From NCBI GenBank assembly GCA_030603265.1, contig JAUVYD010000034.1, positions 1 through 9,105 of the forward strand: DNA of 9,105 bases, written 5' to 3'. Both the position numbers and the translations under genes were made by a program. Below, one piece after another: positions 6,747 through 9,105 of the stretch. Every line of letters starts with the position of its first letter. Within the stretch, counting starts at the first letter, position 1. Origin of the DNA: Dehalococcoidia bacterium (GTDB lineage Bacteria; Chloroflexota; Dehalococcoidia; GIF9; AB-539-J10). Under the pieces are notes generated by a model. The model searched no databases. It had not been told where the DNA came from and saw only the letters and a list, made by a program, of their open reading frames with translations.

Positions 6747-6781
6747 GACATCAACCGGATTGCTCCACACCGGGCCCCAAT

Positions 6782-8056
6782 CTACTCACGAACCTGGCCG
6801 GTGCCGAGAGCGACCCACTTGTAGCTGGTAATCTCCTCAAGGGCCATGGGGCCCCTGGCGTGGAACTTCTGGGTGCTTATGCCGATTTCGGCGCCGAGGC
6901 CGAACTGGGACCCATCGGTGAACCTGGTGCTCGCATTCACGTAGACGCACGCGGCATCCGCTTCGGCCACAAACCGGTTCGCGGATGAGTAGTCCTCGGT
7001 CACAATCGCCTCCGAGTGTCCCGACCCATATCGATCAATGTGCTCAAGAGCCTCGTCGAGGGACTCCACCACCTTCACAGCAGCTACAAGCGCCAGAAAC
7101 TCCCGTCCCCAATCCTCCTCCGTTGCCGCTACAATGCCGCGCCCCGCGGAGTCACCGAGTAGCGCCAGGGCCTCAGTGTCGCAACGCATCTCCACACCCT
7201 TCGACTGCCACAGCCCGGCCAGGCGAGGGAGGAACGAGTCGGCAACATCCCTGTGAACAAGCACGCAGTCAAGCGCATTGCATACGGTCGGACGCTGGAC
7301 TTTGGCATTGTCGACAATCCGCAGCGCCATATCCAGGTCGGCGCTCTTGTCCACATAGGCGTGGCACACACCGATACCTCCGGTGACTACCGCCATCGTC
7401 GCGTTGTCTGCAACCAGCCGGATGAGCTCCGCACGCCCCCTGGGAATCACAAGGTCAACATACTGCCTCATACGAAGCAGCTCCCTCACAAGAGCATGAT
7501 CCGTCGACTCAATGAACTCCACCGCCCCATCCGGCACGCCGGCCATCCGGCACGCATCCTGGACAATGGTGACGAGGGCCTTGTTCGAGCGCAGCGCTTC
7601 CTTGCCTCCCCGGAGGATCGTGGCATTGCCGGATTTCAGGCAGAGGGAGGAGATATCGACGGTCACGTTGGGTCGGCTCTCGTAAATGGCCGCAATCACG
7701 CCGAGCGGGACGCGGCGTTTTGCCAACTGAAGGCCGTTTGGAAGCGTCCGCGACCCGAACGTCTGCCCGATGGGATCCGGTAGTGCCGCCACGGTCAACA
7801 CATCATCGGCCATTGACTCGATGCGTGACGCGGTCAGCAGGAGCCGGTCCAGCATGGACTCGCTCATCCCCGAAGCCCTGGCCTCTTCGTAATCCTCTCT
7901 GTTGGCCTCAAGCACAGGCTCCCGGGTGTCCCGGAGAGCCGCTGCCATTGCGCGAAGCGCCCCGTTCTTGCTCGCAGTCGGCAAGGAAGCCAGCTTCCGC
8001 GTCGCGCTTTTCGCCCGCCGCGCCTTGCGTTCCAGTTCCTGCAGCTGTTCGTTCAA
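6782..8056 (-). CDS. proA: Glutamate-5-semialdehyde dehydrogenase (gamma-glutamyl phosphate reductase)
   Basis: ProA reduces gamma-glutamyl phosphate with NADPH to glutamate-5-semialdehyde, the second step of proline synthesis. The 424-residue product matches the family from end to end: RRVPLGVIAAIYESRPNVT, CLKSGNATILRGGKEA, LVIPRG, VVTGGIGVCHAYVD, the catalytic Cys259 in QRPTVCNALDCVL, and the C-terminal VNASTRFTDGSQFGLGAEIGISTQKFHARGPM block. The start is uncertain. A TTG at 8056 follows GGGAGG (8066-8061) by 4 bases and gives an N terminus like other ProA proteins. A TTG at 8071, overlapping the proB stop as TTGA, would add 5 residues (429 in all). No ATG is available nearby. It directly follows proB, the usual partner. 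Function is confident. Confidence 0.95.
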   Translation of the reverse strand: MNEQLQELERKARRAKSATRKLASLPTASKNGALRAMAAALRDTREPVLEANREDYEEARASGMSESMLDRLLLTASRIESMADDVLTVAALPDPIGQTFGSRTLPNGLQLAKRRVPLGVIAAIYESRPNVTVDISSLCLKSGNATILRGGKEALRSNKALVTIVQDACRMAGVPDGAVEFIESTDHALVRELLRMRQYVDLVIPRGRAELIRLVADNATMAVVTGGIGVCHAYVDKSADLDMALRIVDNAKVQRPTVCNALDCVLVHRDVADSFLPRLAGLWQSKGVEMRCDTEALALLGDSAGRGIVAATEEDWGREFLALVAAVKVVESLDEALEHIDRYGSGHSEAIVTEDYSSANRFVAEADAACVYVNASTRFTDGSQFGLGAEIGISTQKFHARGPMALEEITSYKWVALGTGQVRE

Positions 8057-8060
8057 GCGT

Positions 8061-8066
8061 CCTCCC
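8061..8066 (-). promoter_or_regulatory. Ribosome binding site of proA, just after the proB stop
   Basis: GGGAGG on the minus strand lies immediately after the proB TGA and 4 bases before the TTG at 8056. The strength of the motif favours that TTG over the overlapping TTG at 8071, though the gap is shorter than ideal. Confidence 0.5.
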
Positions 8067-8067
8067 T

Positions 8068-9105
8068 TCAAAGCACCACCATGTTGCTACGGTGAACAAT
8101 CTCGTCACCATATGCGTGCTCCAGGACATCGGCAATCCGCTCCGAGTGCTGTCCCTTGATGCGCTCAAGGTCTTCGGAGCTGTAGTTCACTATGCCCGAG
8201 GCTATGCGGGCGCCATCTTCAGCGGCGATGTCGACTATGTCACCGCGTTGGAACCGTCCAACCACCGAGGTTACGCCCGCGGGAAGGAGACTCCCTGTTC
8301 CCTTTTTCAACGCGCGCACCGCCCCTTCATCCACAATGACCCGGCCGTGAGAAGCTAGGCCGCTCAATATCCAACGCTTCCGGCTCTCCAACTTGCTGAC
8401 GGACGCCGGGAACAGGGTTCCGACGCTCTCGCCGGCGTCAAGGCGCCGTAACACATCCGGCTCGTGCCCGTTCGCCACAACCACGTCGATTCCAGAGCAG
8501 GTTGCGAGTCGTGCGGCTTCCACCTTCGTAACCATTCCTCCGATGCCCTGACTACTCGACGTCCCACCTGCAAGCGACACAATCCCTTCATCGATGCAAT
8601 CGACTCGCGGGACCAGAGTCGCATCAGGATGCACCCTCGGGTCTGCCGTATACAGCCCACCGATGTCGGTCAGTATCACAAGCAGGTCAGCATCAACGAG
8701 ATTCGCAACCATGGCAGAAAGGCTGTCGTTGTCGCCGAATTGCCGCTCCTCCAGCTCCTCAACAGCAACGACATCGTTCTCGTTCACGATACACACAACA
8801 TCCATCTCACACAAAGCCAGGAGTGTATTCCTGGCGTTGAGATATCCCGCACGGTCGACGAGGCAATCACGCGTAAGCAGCGCCTGCGCAATCGTTATGT
8901 CGTGTCGCGCAAACAGCCTCTCATACGTGTTCATCAGATGGCTCTGGCCGATAGAGGCCAAGACCTGCTTGAACGCCGTGTTCCTGCCCTCCACCACCTT
9001 TCTCCTGAGCAGCCTCTCGCGGCCGGCGGCCACTGCCCCCGAGGACACCACGATCAACTGCCTGCCGCGCGAGTGCAACTCAACAATCTGGTCAACCACC
9101 GTGGC
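8068..9105 (-). CDS. proB: Glutamate 5-kinase, N-terminus cut by the window edge
   Basis: ProB phosphorylates glutamate to gamma-glutamyl phosphate, the first and usually proline-inhibited step of proline synthesis; it works with ProA. The visible 345 residues contain the amino acid kinase domain (LIVVSSGAVAAGRERL, IGQSHL, VNENDVVAVEELEERQFGDNDSLSA, VILTDIGGLYTADPR, GIGGMVTKVEAA) followed by a C-terminal PUA domain (about the last 90 residues, beginning near GRVIVDEGAVRAL). Compared with E. coli ProB about 25 residues are missing, including the first GTS-type ATP loop, because the frame stays open to the last base. A GTG at 9099 is an internal Val codon in this reading, not the start. Its TGA stop is 11 bases before, or overlaps, the proA start. 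Confidence 0.95.
   Translation of the reverse strand, partial: ATVVDQIVELHSRGRQLIVVSSGAVAAGRERLLRRKVVEGRNTAFKQVLASIGQSHLMNTYERLFARHDITIAQALLTRDCLVDRAGYLNARNTLLALCEMDVVCIVNENDVVAVEELEERQFGDNDSLSAMVANLVDADLLVILTDIGGLYTADPRVHPDATLVPRVDCIDEGIVSLAGGTSSSQGIGGMVTKVEAARLATCSGIDVVVANGHEPDVLRRLDAGESVGTLFPASVSKLESRKRWILSGLASHGRVIVDEGAVRALKKGTGSLLPAGVTSVVGRFQRGDIVDIAAEDGARIASGIVNYSSEDLERIKGQHSERIADVLEHAYGDEIVHRSNMVVL

Noticed and set aside
6747..6781. Possible bidirectional terminator between convergent rph and proA
   Set aside because: Only short GC matches (CCGG pairs, GGGCCC) with large or no loops and no T-tract; not convincing.
7253..8358. Plus-strand open frames opposite proA and proB
   Set aside because: Both underlying minus-strand genes are unmistakable, and the antisense frames show no family features.

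Overview
The window is ordinary, gene-dense bacterial chromosome of moderately high GC, with Shine-Dalgarno starts, short spacers and mixed ATG/GTG/TTG start codons. No phage, transposon, CRISPR, tRNA or rRNA signal was seen. The protein sequences look most like those of Chloroflexota or other deep-branching monoderm-like bacteria. That is an impression from motif style (the RNase PH text, an export cassette with a NEW3-domain protein, a divergent PlsY) and is held with low confidence.

Layout, left to right. (1) A leftward cluster reads, in transcription order, plsY-like acyltransferase (2889-2272), APC-family amino acid permease (2253-919) and a KduD-type short-chain dehydrogenase (824-54). 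A further gene may begin at base 41 and run off the left edge. A TTGCCA-18-TATAGT promoter candidate sits just before plsY. (2) A 214-base gap (2890-3103) separates this from a second leftward operon: a secreted, membrane-anchored protein with NEW3-type domains (5901-4981), an ABC-2 ATPase (4977-4045) and an ABC-2 permease (4039-3104). Its genes are 3 and 5 bases apart. (3) A 131-base divergent region (5902-6032) carries promoter candidates on both strands and leads rightward into rph, RNase PH (6033-6746). (4) Convergent to rph is the leftward proline operon: proB, glutamate 5-kinase (cut by the right edge), followed closely by proA (8056-6782).

How the genes work together. ProB and ProA carry out the first two steps of proline synthesis from glutamate. 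The NEW3 protein, ATPase and permease form one predicted export or envelope-associated ABC complex whose substrate is unknown. The plsY-permease-dehydrogenase cluster has no obvious shared pathway. Its PlsY-like protein has lost several residues usually conserved in the acyltransferase, which makes it the least routine protein here. I did not find a clearly new multi-gene system. The two best candidates for a closer look are that divergent PlsY in its cluster and the NEW3-ABC cassette.
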